This document shows, piece by piece, positions 1-8,862 of a stretch of 64,000 bases of DNA. The stretch spans positions 1 through 64,000 of the forward strand of contig VXMD01000081.1 in the NCBI GenBank assembly GCA_009841255.1, read 5' to 3'. This DNA comes from Candidatus Poribacteria bacterium. Lineage in GTDB: Bacteria > Poribacteria > WGA-4E > WGA-3G. A program made the translations under genes and the position numbers. The number at the start of each line of letters is the position of its first letter. Position 1 is the first letter of the stretch. Under the pieces are notes generated by a model. That model was not told the DNA's origin. It saw only the letters and a program-made list of their open reading frames with translations, and searched no databases.

Positions 1-45
1 GGCTAACATACATGATATAAAATGTAAACTTATTTATAGAATTTA

Positions 46-1275
46 CTATATTTTGAAATCACGAAAATTTTCGCGACCAAATTGTTCTAACTCTGGGCAA
101 GACGAAACTACCGTAAGCACAGCCCCATTGTTGTTTCTTTTCAAACGACTCAGTGCTGTGTAGAAAGCAGCGCGATCTTCTAGGCTTCTGATTTGCTCAA
201 CATGCACAATTAAGTAAGGTGTTTCCCATCCTTTAAAACTGTGTACTGTTGTCGCCACTATTTCAGCACATCCTGGACTTAGATTTAATTTTGCCTCGCG
301 GGAGATTCGCCAATCTTCATGGTGTGTAGAAAATATGTTTTTATCCCTTCGTTTGAATTCTCCAACGATAGGTATGCCAATCTTCTTCCCTGAAAGGAAA
401 TTAACGAATGGAATAGCCGGATCATCATGTAAACGTTCAATTTCCTTGATACATGCGTCTATTGGTGATCTTCCTGGGTGTACTTGAACCCACCTCAGGT
501 TGTCCCACACTTCTGTACCATAGGACGGATCCTGTTCAGGAATATCAGGACCTTCATGACCAACCTCATAAGGAAATTGATTGTAAAAATTTTTCAAAAT
601 GGGGATTATATTGTTTGTTAAGCGGTAGCTCTTTCTTAGTTCCATCCAAGCTCCAGTGAATCCGCAACCTCTCATTTCTTGCTCAGTCCACGCTTGGGCG
701 GTTCCATGGATATTTTGTGTTTTATCACAAACAAAAAGTGCTTCTCCTCCTTGGGTTATCGCTTTTTTCAGTGTGATCCACCAATCTATTCTGAAATCAT
801 GTCCCTCATCAAGAAGAATAGCATCATATGTTGGTAGATTTGGAATATCTTCATCATAGAGTCTTGAAACAAGTTCTCCCATACCGTAGTTCCATACTTC
901 TTGTTTATTAGGATAATCGTTCCATAGTTGGTCATAACGATTCATAGATTCGGTTGCTTCACAGACTGATCTACACCAAAGGTGAAAGTGCATAAAAGTA
1001 ATTTTAAGAGGAATCGGATTAACAAACTGCTTAACCAGATCTTCTTCAAGATAGTTAAGGAGTGCTATGTTGTGACTGCAAACAAGGACGCGTTTACCTT
1101 GGCTCGCAAGCACGGCTGCACGTGCTGCGAGTGCTAAGCTTTTACCAGATCCGGCAGTTCCTTTTACACGACGGAATTTTGTTGCGGGTGGAGGGTCTAT
1201 TGCTATTGTTTCTTGTTGAGTGTTAAACGTGAATCGTTTTTTCAAACGATCTTTCCAATCATCAATACTATACAT
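46..1275 (-). CDS. UvrD/REP-type superfamily 1 helicase-like ATPase
   Basis: Predicted 409-residue ATP-dependent nucleic-acid helicase or helicase-like ATPase, cytoplasmic. Visible motifs: Walker A GTAGSGKS at residues 39-46, a DEAD-like Walker B ILLDEGHD at 153-160, a motif V-like VHSFKGWE near 350 and a motif VI-like FYTALSRLKRN near 377. This order is that of UvrD/Rep helicases, but at 409 residues it is much shorter than UvrD (about 700), so the 1B/2B accessory subdomains are reduced. The ATG at 1275 is preceded by AAGGAG eight bases upstream. It stands alone; its stop lies 46 bases from the window edge, so the downstream neighbour is unseen. The fold is clear, but the substrate (DNA repair, RNA or defence) cannot be assigned. 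Confidence 0.85.
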   Translation of the reverse strand: MYSIDDWKDRLKKRFTFNTQQETIAIDPPPATKFRRVKGTAGSGKSLALAARAAVLASQGKRVLVCSHNIALLNYLEEDLVKQFVNPIPLKITFMHFHLWCRSVCEATESMNRYDQLWNDYPNKQEVWNYGMGELVSRLYDEDIPNLPTYDAILLDEGHDFRIDWWITLKKAITQGGEALFVCDKTQNIHGTAQAWTEQEMRGCGFTGAWMELRKSYRLTNNIIPILKNFYNQFPYEVGHEGPDIPEQDPSYGTEVWDNLRWVQVHPGRSPIDACIKEIERLHDDPAIPFVNFLSGKKIGIPIVGEFKRRDKNIFSTHHEDWRISREAKLNLSPGCAEIVATTVHSFKGWETPYLIVHVEQIRSLEDRAAFYTALSRLKRNNNGAVLTVVSSCPELEQFGRENFRDFKI

Positions 1276-1661
1276 AATGTTCTCCTTTTGATAAAAGAAG
1301 GTTGTTTAGAAAACTATGCGCAACCTGCAAAGTGCCGTGTTTCATCGTGGTTCCCGAAAAGTGATTGAGTTTGGTTTACTTAAAGGTTTTTGATCAACAG
1401 GTTCTGGCCGCTGAAGCAGGAAGTTTCTGACTTCAGGGATTGTAGTGTGTATTATCTATTTAGGCGATGGTTTTGGAAAAGGGATTAGTTTTTTGAAAAA
1501 ACTGCTGAAGACAGAGAGGGATCAATCGCGAAAAATGTTGGATTCGCTGCGTTTTTGGGGGGTATGACGATACTTTATATGTAAAGGATATTGAGAATCG
1601 TGTATCTCACTTTTCAATTCCGCTCAACCTAACCTACAAGGACTTGTAAAGTTAAGGGGAT
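1276..1661. other. intergenic stretch, nothing coding seen
   Basis: About 385 bases upstream of the helicase gene. No open frame with a ribosome site or recognisable protein was found. It must hold the helicase promoter on the minus strand, but no convincing -35/-10 pair was picked out. Confidence 0.6.
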
Positions 1662-1663
1662 AT

Positions 1664-1693
1664 TAAAAAAGGTGTGGTTGGGAAACCACACCT
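1664..1693 (-). terminator. Rho-independent terminator of the PhyH gene
   Basis: Perfect 10-bp inverted repeat (AGGTGTGGTT / AACCACACCT) around a four-base loop. Read on the minus strand it is followed at once by a run of six T. It lies 20 bases beyond the stop of the phytanoyl-CoA dioxygenase-like gene, exactly where an intrinsic terminator for the LamG-PhyH pair would be. The GGTT-GGGA-AACC core also matches a palindrome family scattered through the window. Confidence 0.85.
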
Positions 1694-1713
1694 GTCGAGG
1701 AAGGTAGACATCA

Positions 1714-2571
1714 CTACCGTAAGTATTCCTCTCCCCGATGTTCCGCAATCCATGTCTTTAAAGGCACGTCTGCGTCTGTGGGTTGCCACCACCCTTTTAT
1801 GTCCACACCATCTCCCAGCAACTGCCGTCGGATCGGATCGCATTTCTCAAGAATCTCCGGTGGCATGAGGTTGTAATCCAAGCCGCGCAACCAACGATAA
1901 CTATACCCCATAAACAGAACCTTCCGAGTCGCGTCGGAGAAATTCCAGCCGCGTGAGTGCCACATCCGCCGATCGAACAGGACTGCCGTGCCACGTTTGA
2001 CGGTCAGATCTATCGCACCTTCGGGATCACCATCGGGGTCGTTTTCCCTATTTGGCGGACGGGTGTCGAGTTTATGGCTACGGGGGACAATGCGCATCGC
2101 CCCGTTGTCGCGATGGGTAACGTCGCTCAACCAGTAGCTGACTTTCAATGAGAGTCGCGGATGTGGACGCTCCATCTCTGGTACAGGTCTCCCGCCGTCT
2201 TGATGCCAATGTGCGCCTTTGCGAACCCGCGGCTTATCGGAAGGTTCTGGGGGATACATGATGAGGTGGGAGATGTAAAGTTGGATGTTCCACCCAAGGA
2301 TGTCCCAAAGCAGCGGAAAGACCTTCTTGTTATCAAGCAGTTCCAGCAATATATCGTCTTCGATAACGGTACGAAACTTTGATAACAATTCGTGGGGTGC
2401 CAAGCCCGTCTTGGCACGTTCCTCCGTATCAAGCCGATCTGCGACCTCCACTAATGCATCTACCATCTCAGAACTTATAGCATCTTCAACGATGAGGTAT
2501 CCCTCGTCGTTGAACGCTTTGAGTTGTTCTTCCGTAGCACAGTATTCAAGCCAGCTTGTATCCATTGTCAT
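1714..2571 (-). CDS. phytanoyl-CoA dioxygenase (PhyH) family protein
   Basis: 285-residue non-haem Fe(II)/2-oxoglutarate oxygenase-like protein. The iron triad is visible as HQD (His123, Asp125) and His205 in MWHSRG; Arg207 or a later Arg may bind 2-oxoglutarate. Members hydroxylate small molecules (phytanoyl-CoA, ectoine, mitomycin-type compounds); the substrate here is unknown. ATG at 2571 follows GGAGGAGATGACA. It starts 12 bases after the stop of a secreted LamG gene and is followed by an intrinsic terminator, so the two form a small operon. There is no signal peptide, so it is cytoplasmic. Two more PhyH genes lie at 46.3-47.9 kb. Confidence 0.88.
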   Translation of the reverse strand: MTMDTSWLEYCATEEQLKAFNDEGYLIVEDAISSEMVDALVEVADRLDTEERAKTGLAPHELLSKFRTVIEDDILLELLDNKKVFPLLWDILGWNIQLYISHLIMYPPEPSDKPRVRKGAHWHQDGGRPVPEMERPHPRLSLKVSYWLSDVTHRDNGAMRIVPRSHKLDTRPPNRENDPDGDPEGAIDLTVKRGTAVLFDRRMWHSRGWNFSDATRKVLFMGYSYRWLRGLDYNLMPPEILEKCDPIRRQLLGDGVDIKGWWQPTDADVPLKTWIAEHRGEEYLR

Positions 2572-2583
2572 CTCCTCCAGCTA

Positions 2584-3345
2584 CTAACGGTGGACTTCAG
2601 ATTTAATGCGTCCCCACGTTGTTGTGAGTTTTCCTGTGACTTCCACAGCAAACACGATGCCTTCCTCCATATCCTTCTGAATCTGTTCTTCTGAGATAGC
2701 GATATTGAGAATACGGAGTTCATCAAGCGTACCATCGAGCCAGACACTTTCAATCGCTTTCTTACCGATCCAGACGGAGGCTTCATTTTTGTTGATGTCT
2801 CCCTTTCGAGCGACCTCTCCGTCTAATTCACCGTCCAGATAGATGCGAATTTCTGCGCCGTCGTAGACCATAGCGAGATGATGCCATGTGTCTACCTTCA
2901 TCGGTGTTGCACCTTGGGCGACAGCGGCATCACCGGGCGCGGTATAGACAAAGCCGCGAATTTTTCCGCCGGGTGTATCAAAGCCCCACCCGCTTTCAGG
3001 AACGGACCCTTTTCTCGCAATCGGTGGATGTCCAGCGGGAAATGAAGTGGGCTTGAACCACGCCTCGATTGTCAATTCATCCCCTCCAGGAAAGAGACTT
3101 TCGTGATGTGGAACTTCAATAAGACTACTCGCACCATCAAACACCATGGCACCACCGTTCTGTCCGTCCTTTGTCCATTCAGTATCGGTGGCTTCCCCAT
3201 GATTCTCGAAATCGGATGCGTCTATCGCTTCATCGGCTGTCTCTTCATCAAAGAGGTATAGCAACACAGTCTCCTCTTCAAATGCAGCGAAACAATGCAG
3301 ACCCAGACAGAGCAAGAACACAACGACTGTTAGCAATTGAGTCAT
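2584..3345 (-). CDS. secreted LamG (concanavalin A-like) domain protein with C-terminal WG tag
   Basis: 253 residues. The N-terminus (MTQLLTVVVFLLCLGLHCF) is a signal peptide, so the protein is exported. The body is a LamG/laminin-G jelly roll (about residues 25-225): VLLYLFDEE opening strand, AMVFDGASSLIEVP, ELTIEAWFKP, WHHLAMVYDGAEIRIYLDGEL and LDELRILNIAISEEQI. Such folds bind glycans or act as adhesins. The last residues read LTTTWGRIKSEVHR, the C-terminal tag shared by other exported proteins here. RBS AGGAGG precedes the ATG. First gene of the LamG-PhyH operon. The fold is well supported; the ligand is unknown. Confidence 0.87.
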   Translation of the reverse strand: MTQLLTVVVFLLCLGLHCFAAFEEETVLLYLFDEETADEAIDASDFENHGEATDTEWTKDGQNGGAMVFDGASSLIEVPHHESLFPGGDELTIEAWFKPTSFPAGHPPIARKGSVPESGWGFDTPGGKIRGFVYTAPGDAAVAQGATPMKVDTWHHLAMVYDGAEIRIYLDGELDGEVARKGDINKNEASVWIGKKAIESVWLDGTLDELRILNIAISEEQIQKDMEEGIVFAVEVTGKLTTTWGRIKSEVHR

Positions 3346-3413
3346 TTTGAATTCCTCCTCTTTCGTGACTCAAGATGGGTATCGAGGTAAGCAGGGTTTG
3401 GGTCTAATATCCT

Positions 3414-3439
3414 GTGCGTTTACAAACCGCACCTACCGG
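3414..3439. repeat. dispersed palindrome, copy with CTACCGG tail
   Basis: GTGCGTTT and AAACCGCAC form an imperfect hairpin (one bulge), followed by CTACCGG. The right arm plus tail matches the sites at 31321-31345 and 24859-24882. Lies between the LamG gene and the Gfo/Idh gene. No T-run follows, so it is not a simple terminator. Confidence 0.45.
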
Positions 3440-3509
3440 TCTTAGAAACGAACACGCTACAAATCGGGTCTCATCCGTAAGTCAATATGCGATTACAGAT
3501 TATTGCCGT

Positions 3510-4712
3510 TTAATCCTCTACTCTCTCAATAATCTCTCCGGTTTCCCGATCCCTGAAGATGCGTTTCATTCTGCCATCGGGCATCCGTTCGCTCTTGAGG
3601 GGGGCATATCGCTCGTCAGCATCCGACTGGGCGGTTTGCGCATCGGCGGCTTCGGTTGTGCCGCGCCAATCCTGAATGTCAATGGCTTCCCATTGTTTGG
3701 ATTTCGCGGATTTATAGCAGGCATCAATGATAGCGTTGACGACGTAACCGTCATAGAAAGTTTCCAGTGGTTCCCGTTCCTCGTCAATTGCGTTGAACAT
3801 ATCAAGGAACATATCGCGATAGCCAAGTTCTGCGACTTCATCACCGACGGGGAAGAGCCAACCCGTGTCACTTTCCGCTTTCTCAGCAACATATCCGCCC
3901 TGTCCGACAGCCGTGAACATCTCATAGCCTGTGCGGAGCCAGTGGTTCAGCCAGATAGTGCCTTCACTCCCGGAGACCTCATCGCGTAGATCCATACCCC
4001 CACGGAATGCCCAACCGACCTCGAACTGTCCCATTGCCCCGCTCTCGAATCGGATGAGTGCAATGCCGTGATCCTCTGCATCAATCGGGTGAACGAGCGT
4101 ATCCGCCCAACACATCACTTCGAGCGGTCTGTTGTTTTTGCCGACGAAGTTCCGGATGATCTCGATGCAGTGGCATCCCATATCGACAATGGCACCGCCG
4201 CCTGCTTGTTCCAGATCCCAGAACCAATCACTATGGGGACCGGGATGCGTCTCACGAGAACGTACCCACAATATCTTGCCGAGTGCGCCGTTTTGGACGG
4301 ACTCTAACGCTTTGAGGGTTTTCGGGGGGTAAACGAGGTCTTCAAGATAACCCCCAAAGACACCTGCGTTTTCAACGATGTCCAGCATCACTTTCGCCTC
4401 TGCAGCAGTACGTCCAAGCGGTTTCGTACAGAGAATGCCTTTGCCGGCTGCTGCAGCGAGTTCGACTGCTTTCAAGTGCAAGTTGTTGGGTAATCCGATG
4501 ACAACGACATCCGTTTCAGAATGGTTGATGGCTTCTGATAGATCGGTTGTCGCGTGCGGGATATTCCACTCTTCAGCGAACGCGCTTGCACGTTCTTCAC
4601 GCCGAGAGTAGACGCTGTGGACGCGGTCTGTCCCGCGTTGATTGTGGAGCGTCATCGTGTAGAACATTCCGATGAGTCCAGTACCGAGCATCGTGACTTT
4701 ATGGCTCTTCAT
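3510..4712 (-). CDS. Gfo/Idh/MocA family NAD(P)-dependent oxidoreductase
   Basis: 400 residues. The N-terminal Rossmann fold has a glycine motif, GTGLIG, at residues 11-16. The usual catalytic EKP motif reads CTKPLG, so Glu is replaced by Thr while the conserved Lys is kept. The central [15 protein letters not shown] and following beta-sheet region are typical of the family's C-terminal substrate domain. Members oxidise or reduce cyclitols and sugars. No signal peptide. Translation follows the fixed leader CCGCAAGG plus 12 bases rather than a normal ribosome site. Monocistronic in appearance. Sugar specificity cannot be read from sequence. Confidence 0.88.
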   Translation of the reverse strand: MKSHKVTMLGTGLIGMFYTMTLHNQRGTDRVHSVYSRREERASAFAEEWNIPHATTDLSEAINHSETDVVVIGLPNNLHLKAVELAAAAGKGILCTKPLGRTAAEAKVMLDIVENAGVFGGYLEDLVYPPKTLKALESVQNGALGKILWVRSRETHPGPHSDWFWDLEQAGGGAIVDMGCHCIEIIRNFVGKNNRPLEVMCWADTLVHPIDAEDHGIALIRFESGAMGQFEVGWAFRGGMDLRDEVSGSEGTIWLNHWLRTGYEMFTAVGQGGYVAEKAESDTGWLFPVGDEVAELGYRDMFLDMFNAIDEEREPLETFYDGYVVNAIIDACYKSAKSKQWEAIDIQDWRGTTEAADAQTAQSDADERYAPLKSERMPDGRMKRIFRDRETGEIIERVED

Positions 4713-4732
4713 ATTTTAATTATACCTTGCGG
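4713..4732 (-). promoter_or_regulatory. conserved CCGCAAGG leader abutting ATG (Gfo/Idh gene)
   Basis: On the minus strand CCGCAAGG, then 12 A/T-rich bases ending in AATTAAAAT, then ATG. The same fixed spacing occurs before 8445, 12438 and 47949. AAGG could serve as a Shine-Dalgarno but sits unusually far (12 bases) from the start. Confidence 0.55.
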
Positions 4733-4981
4733 AGTAATAGCGTGAGTTTAGAAGTTTACGAGCGTTCTATTCATCTGAAGAAACACCCCGATGACTCTCA
4801 CTGCGAGGCAACACGCGCATTCAGCGTTGATTCGCAAAAACCCTCCATTCCATTACGGGCTACGGTTATGGGCAAAAAGTTAGATTAAGACAGTAGCCCG
4901 CAACATCGGCGCGGGCGGATTTAAGAAAGAACCCTCAGTGAACAAATGACTTCATTTAACGCCTTGCGAATCGTTAAAAAA

Positions 4982-6082
4982 CTATTGCGCTTTGTATCCT
5001 GCGATGACGCCCCAATCGTTAACTGTCCAGCAGTTATTTGCATCCGTGGCATGGACACCCTTGAGGTTCGCGCTTCCGGGTATATTCGATAACGTCCAGG
5101 TCTGACCGCCATCGGTGGTGTGCAAAACGGAATTGTAACCGCCGACTGCCCAACCGACCATCGCATCGACGAAGGTAATATCGTGGAGATCGTCATAGGA
5201 TTCAGTTTTTTGCTGATTCCACGTTGCACCGCCATCGGTAGTATGCAGGATTAAACCCTCCTGCCCGCAAATCCAACCGGTGTTTTCATCGAGGAAGTGA
5301 ATACCAAAAAGGTTATTATCAAAGCCAGGATCGCGTTTTTCCCACGTTTCACCGCCATCACTGGTATGCATGAGCGTCCCGAATGAACCGATAACCCAGC
5401 CCGTTGTAGGGGAAACAAACCAGATGTTCTCAAGATTGTTCCGGGTTTCACCGACACGGGCGCGCTCCGAACTTCCGACCCATGTTTCGCCGCCATCGGT
5501 TGTTTTGAGGATTGTATTCTCCGATCCTGCAATGAAACCGGTTGTTTCACTAATCATCTGAATGCCCATCAAATTGGCGCGAAGGCGTCCTGGTCTTCCA
5601 TCACGTCCGGGGGTATCACTCATCGCCATTTTCCGTGCCCAAGTTTTACCACCATCTTCGGTCTTCAGGATAGTCGCTCTACCGCCAGTGATATATCCGA
5701 CGTTTTCATCTACAAAATAGATATTATAGAGCGGTGTACCACCACCGCCACCGAACCCAGCTGGAGGACCGCCACCGGCACCTGGAGGACCACCGCCAGC
5801 GCCTGGACGTCCGCCCTGTCTTTGTCCAGCACCTGGGGGACGCATATCAATATCAATTCTTCCCCATGTTGTGCCACCATCCGTCGTTACCAATACTAAA
5901 CCGTTATTTCCAACGACTAAACCACTCTGGTTATCCATGAAATAGACATCCTGTAACATGCCGTCAATACCATCGCCGCGGATGATATCGTCTTCCCGTA
6001 GGATGGTCCACTCCGCCTCGGAAACTGTCGCAAAAGAAAAAAGGATCGCGACGCCGAATAAGGCAATAATCGTTCTGATCAT
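4982..6082 (-). CDS. exported YCF48/BNR-repeat beta-propeller protein
   Basis: 366 residues with signal peptide (MIRTIIALFGVAILFSFATV, cleavage near SEA-EW). At least six repeats of the form [VI]LxTxDGGxTW are visible (VTTDGGTTW, KTEDGGKTW, KTTDGGETW, HTSDGGETW, HTTDGGATW, HTTDGGQTW), typical of YCF48-like/photosystem II assembly-type propellers. Between the first two blades lies a Gly/Pro/Arg-rich insert at about residues 82-116. AAGGAG precedes the ATG. It probably binds proteins or glycans outside the cytoplasm; nothing here suggests photosynthesis. It ends in DWGVIAGYKAQ, which is the last propeller strand rather than the WG tag. Confidence 0.85.
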   Translation of the reverse strand: MIRTIIALFGVAILFSFATVSEAEWTILREDDIIRGDGIDGMLQDVYFMDNQSGLVVGNNGLVLVTTDGGTTWGRIDIDMRPPGAGQRQGGRPGAGGGPPGAGGGPPAGFGGGGGTPLYNIYFVDENVGYITGGRATILKTEDGGKTWARKMAMSDTPGRDGRPGRLRANLMGIQMISETTGFIAGSENTILKTTDGGETWVGSSERARVGETRNNLENIWFVSPTTGWVIGSFGTLMHTSDGGETWEKRDPGFDNNLFGIHFLDENTGWICGQEGLILHTTDGGATWNQQKTESYDDLHDITFVDAMVGWAVGGYNSVLHTTDGGQTWTLSNIPGSANLKGVHATDANNCWTVNDWGVIAGYKAQ

Positions 6083-6107
6083 GATAATCTCCTTTTTTAA
6101 TAGCTCT

Positions 6108-6131
6108 CAGTTTTCGGTTGTCGGTTATCAG
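6108..6131. repeat. interspersed CAGTT..TCGGTT..ATCAG repeat
   Basis: CAGTTTTCGGTTGTCGGTTA followed by TCAG. A closely similar copy lies at 33980-34007, and a related run of GTTAACTG/GTAACTGACAACT at 6233-6260. All are intergenic. Confidence 0.45.
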
Positions 6132-6209
6132 ACGAGAGACTTTCTATAACAAGGCTCCACTTCCTAAAGGCTGCGAAGATGGCGTTATTTGTTACGGAAG
6201 GCTCTGTAA

Positions 6210-6231
6210 GGGTTGGGTTACCCAACCCCTA
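6210..6231. repeat. dispersed palindrome GGGTTGGG-TTA-CCCAACCC
   Basis: 8-bp perfect stem with a three-base loop followed by CCTACG, between the phosphohexomutase and the YCF48-like gene. It resembles the other GGTT/AACC palindromes of the window in core and in the trailing CCTAC. There is no adjacent T-run. Confidence 0.5.
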
Positions 6232-6258
6232 CGTTAACTGTTAACTGGTAACTGACAA

Positions 6259-8445
6259 CTATTCTGACTGAAATCCATCATAAATCTGTCGTGCTCTGCT
6301 TTCGACACTCCGTAAATAATTGTGACCTATTTGTTCAGTGTAAAGTTCGGTTAATTCACCGCTTGTTTCACCAAAGGCTTTAGCAAACTTCCGGCACTCC
6401 TGCTTATCGCCACCGGAGGCGTAGGCTTTGGTTTTCGCATCCGTACCCGACTTTCGGACTTCAACGCACTTATCACGAAACTTGAGATAACTCCCATCGC
6501 CAACAAACCTGACATCCTCAAGCGTTGTGAAATCAAGATTCGGCAGGGCATCTGAAAGGATGGCACGGGCTTGTTCTACATCTATTTTCCCGTCGCGGAG
6601 GGCAATGGCGATGCCAAGAAAAAACAGGTCGTTTTTATCGCGTTTTGCCTCGCCTTCACGCTTCGCCGCACGGAGTTTTTCAGGGTTCGGTTCAGACTCG
6701 TTGTAGTAGGTGATGTCCTCTCTCACGTCGCAGGTCGCGCGAATTCGGCTCTCCACAAAAACGGCGGCGAGATAGTCAGAGAGGGAGATATGTGCCTGTT
6801 TACAGTGTGCTGCAAGTGCGGTAACTAAAACCATGGATTCACCTGCCGACTTTTCACGCATCGCGATAGCAGTGCGACCGCCTTGGCTCTGGATGAGTTC
6901 TTCGGGACCGGTAATCATTCCCCCGCTCTCTTCACCTGCGAAAATCAATCGCGGTTGTACACCGAGTGAAATCGTCTCACCGTAGACATCTTGGACAACA
7001 ACCGGCGCATCTGGGGCGTCAGCCAACTGCCGTTCGATCTTTTTCATAATCGCGGCAATCTCCTTGAAACCGACAGGCACATTAATGACATTAACATCGT
7101 TCGCAACTCCCCACTGATCCCAAGCGAGTGCGGAGGGAGTCGTCTTAATCATGAACCGCGGATGATCCTCCCAAAGACCGGAAGTTTTAAGTTGTTTGGC
7201 GTAGAAATCCATCAACATAAGAAACGCTTGATTTGGCGTATAAATCGTCAAGAGTCGGTCATCACCGAGATCAAGGAAATCAACGCCGAGCTGTTCCAGT
7301 GTTTCTCTCCGCGACGCGGCTTCTATCTCACAAACGATGAGTCGATCGCCGTCAGGGTCGGTCGCTTCGATAATGGTGCCGATGGGCTGCGATTTGAGTT
7401 TGGTTGCGTAATCTGTGGATTTGACGACATCAAGGATACTAAAGTCGCAACCGAGATCGTAAAATTCAGTTTCACCCGTTTTCGGATTCCGATCGAGTTT
7501 TCCGATGTTGTGATAGAGCGGGTCCGCCTCAATGTGGAGCCAACGAACAGAGTTAGCGATTCCCAATCGTTCAAAGATGGCACGCATCGGACGATACATA
7601 CACCCACCGACACAATCAACAACGATAGAGGGTTTCATCGCTCGAATGAGCTTAAGGTTCGCATCTGTGGCGACACCGCCTTTGAGGTAACCGACATAAA
7701 GCTGCACACCGTCATGGAGTTCCTCCAATCGTTCAAAGTCGATATGTTCATCGGTAACAGCACTGAACTGAATGGGATAGTCTTCCATCTCAGCAGTTTT
7801 GAGGATCTCTTCAATTTTGTTGACGAATCGCATGGATTCCTCGGGCAGATATTGACTTCCCTGATTGTTGAGGTCTTTGGTGGCGTTTTTTGTGCTGACA
7901 GAGTGGCTTGATGTAACGTGTTCGCCACCGTCCAGGTCGAGCATAAAAATCAGAAAGGATGCCATCCAGATGGGCAGCGTCCCAAATGATTTCGGCACAT
8001 ACGTTCGAATCCCTTGTGCGGCTTGAATGCGGGCGATGGATTCGACATATTTCTGGGAATTATAGCGGACTTCGCACCCCGCGATTTTCTCAACCGGCTT
8101 TCCACCTGCGGTTTCGTTTGCAACGAGACTCTTTCCGAGGGTCGCTAAGACAATCCCGATCTGGTTAATCGGGAAGCGGGTGTCCCACGGATACAAAATA
8201 TTCTGTGGACCGCGGATGCCAGCGGTCGAGACTTGTGCTTCCTTGGCGTAATTACGGAACCACTCCCAGAGGTTCAAACGCTCAATCAGTTCCTTATCAA
8301 GTTGGAACGTGAATGCTTTTGGTTCATCTTGGGGAAAAAGTGGTGTTTTAATAGCGTCTGGGGTGTTCCGATCAACGACTGCGAAGAGTTGCTGTTCGGT
8401 GCGATCCCTCTTATGGCGATAGCTTTCGTCGACTCTGATAACCAT
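6259..8445 (-). CDS. alpha-D-phosphohexomutase superfamily enzyme (PGM/PMM-like), long form
   Basis: 728 residues; interconverts sugar 1- and 6-phosphates if typical. All four signature loops are present in order: the catalytic phosphoserine loop TSSHSVSTKN (Ser180), the metal loop DPDGDR near 373, the sugar-binding loop GEESGG near 518, and the phosphate-binding RKSGTDAKTK near 655. An N-terminal STAGIRG (73-79) corresponds to the family's GTxGxRG. Usual members have 450-580 residues, so roughly 150 are extra, some at the N-terminus. Start ATG follows the fixed CCGCAAGG leader. Stands alone. The hexose or N-acetylhexosamine specificity is open. Confidence 0.87.
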   Translation of the reverse strand: MVIRVDESYRHKRDRTEQQLFAVVDRNTPDAIKTPLFPQDEPKAFTFQLDKELIERLNLWEWFRNYAKEAQVSTAGIRGPQNILYPWDTRFPINQIGIVLATLGKSLVANETAGGKPVEKIAGCEVRYNSQKYVESIARIQAAQGIRTYVPKSFGTLPIWMASFLIFMLDLDGGEHVTSSHSVSTKNATKDLNNQGSQYLPEESMRFVNKIEEILKTAEMEDYPIQFSAVTDEHIDFERLEELHDGVQLYVGYLKGGVATDANLKLIRAMKPSIVVDCVGGCMYRPMRAIFERLGIANSVRWLHIEADPLYHNIGKLDRNPKTGETEFYDLGCDFSILDVVKSTDYATKLKSQPIGTIIEATDPDGDRLIVCEIEAASRRETLEQLGVDFLDLGDDRLLTIYTPNQAFLMLMDFYAKQLKTSGLWEDHPRFMIKTTPSALAWDQWGVANDVNVINVPVGFKEIAAIMKKIERQLADAPDAPVVVQDVYGETISLGVQPRLIFAGEESGGMITGPEELIQSQGGRTAIAMREKSAGESMVLVTALAAHCKQAHISLSDYLAAVFVESRIRATCDVREDITYYNESEPNPEKLRAAKREGEAKRDKNDLFFLGIAIALRDGKIDVEQARAILSDALPNLDFTTLEDVRFVGDGSYLKFRDKCVEVRKSGTDAKTKAYASGGDKQECRKFAKAFGETSGELTELYTEQIGHNYLRSVESRARQIYDGFQSE

Positions 8446-8465
8446 TTTTTTAATTTACCTTGCGG
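8446..8465 (-). promoter_or_regulatory. conserved CCGCAAGG leader abutting ATG (phosphohexomutase)
   Basis: Minus strand: CCGCAAGG, then TAAATTAAAAAA (12 bases), then ATG. Same spacing and composition as at 4713-4732, 12439-12456 and 47950-47969, although the genes are unrelated. Confidence 0.55.
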
Positions 8466-8832
8466 TGAAGGGACGGGCGTTAAGACTATTAGGTTCGTTC
8501 CTGAAATCCGCCTGCGCCGTTGTTGCAGGCTATCGTTTTTGAATTTTAAATCATGAACATGTTATCACATTTCCACATTTTTTTCAAATCTGAATTTCGG
8601 ATTTTCTCAGATTCCATCCATTAGAAAATGAGGGCTCAGGTGGGGTAAAATTTGATTAGGTTATATTCAGCGAAAATTGCCTTACTTGATGAATATACGC
8701 AACTAACGCACCGATTTTTGGAATTAAAATTCAGATTTTTTATCTTTTTCGAATTATGCATCTTTTCCATCCTGAGATTGTGTCTTTAATAATTAAGAGA
8801 GGTCTTTTTCTGACCTCATTTATGTCGAATTC
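8466..8832. other. divergent A/T-rich intergenic region
   Basis: About 370 bases between the minus-strand phosphohexomutase and the plus-strand TolB-like gene. It holds the upstream regions of both. A small hairpin (GAGGTC at 8799-8804, GACCTC at 8812-8817) precedes the TolB-like promoter. No coding frame is supported. Confidence 0.5.
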
Positions 8833-8833
8833 A

Positions 8834-8842
8834 TGTTATACT
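8834..8842 (+). promoter_or_regulatory. extended -10 promoter (TG-T-TATACT) of the first TolB-like gene
   Basis: TGTTATACT is a near-consensus extended -10; no good -35 lies 17 bases upstream. Transcription would begin near 8849, after the upstream in-frame ATG at 8833, which favours the ATG at 8863 as the real start. Confidence 0.5.
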
Positions 8843-8862
8843 GGTTTGGTGAAGGGGTTCTG

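Noticed and set aside
4896-4916. GCCCGC/GCGGGC hairpin downstream of the YCF48-like gene
   Set aside because: Only six pairs, nine-base loop and no T-run on either strand; not called a terminator.
4982-5020. DWGVIAGYKAQ end of the YCF48-like protein as another WG tag
   Set aside because: The W-G lies in the last propeller strand and lacks the T-x-W-G-x-[IV]-K spacing.
6991-7911. 306-codon plus-strand frame
   Set aside because: Antisense to the phosphohexomutase; no motif or signal.
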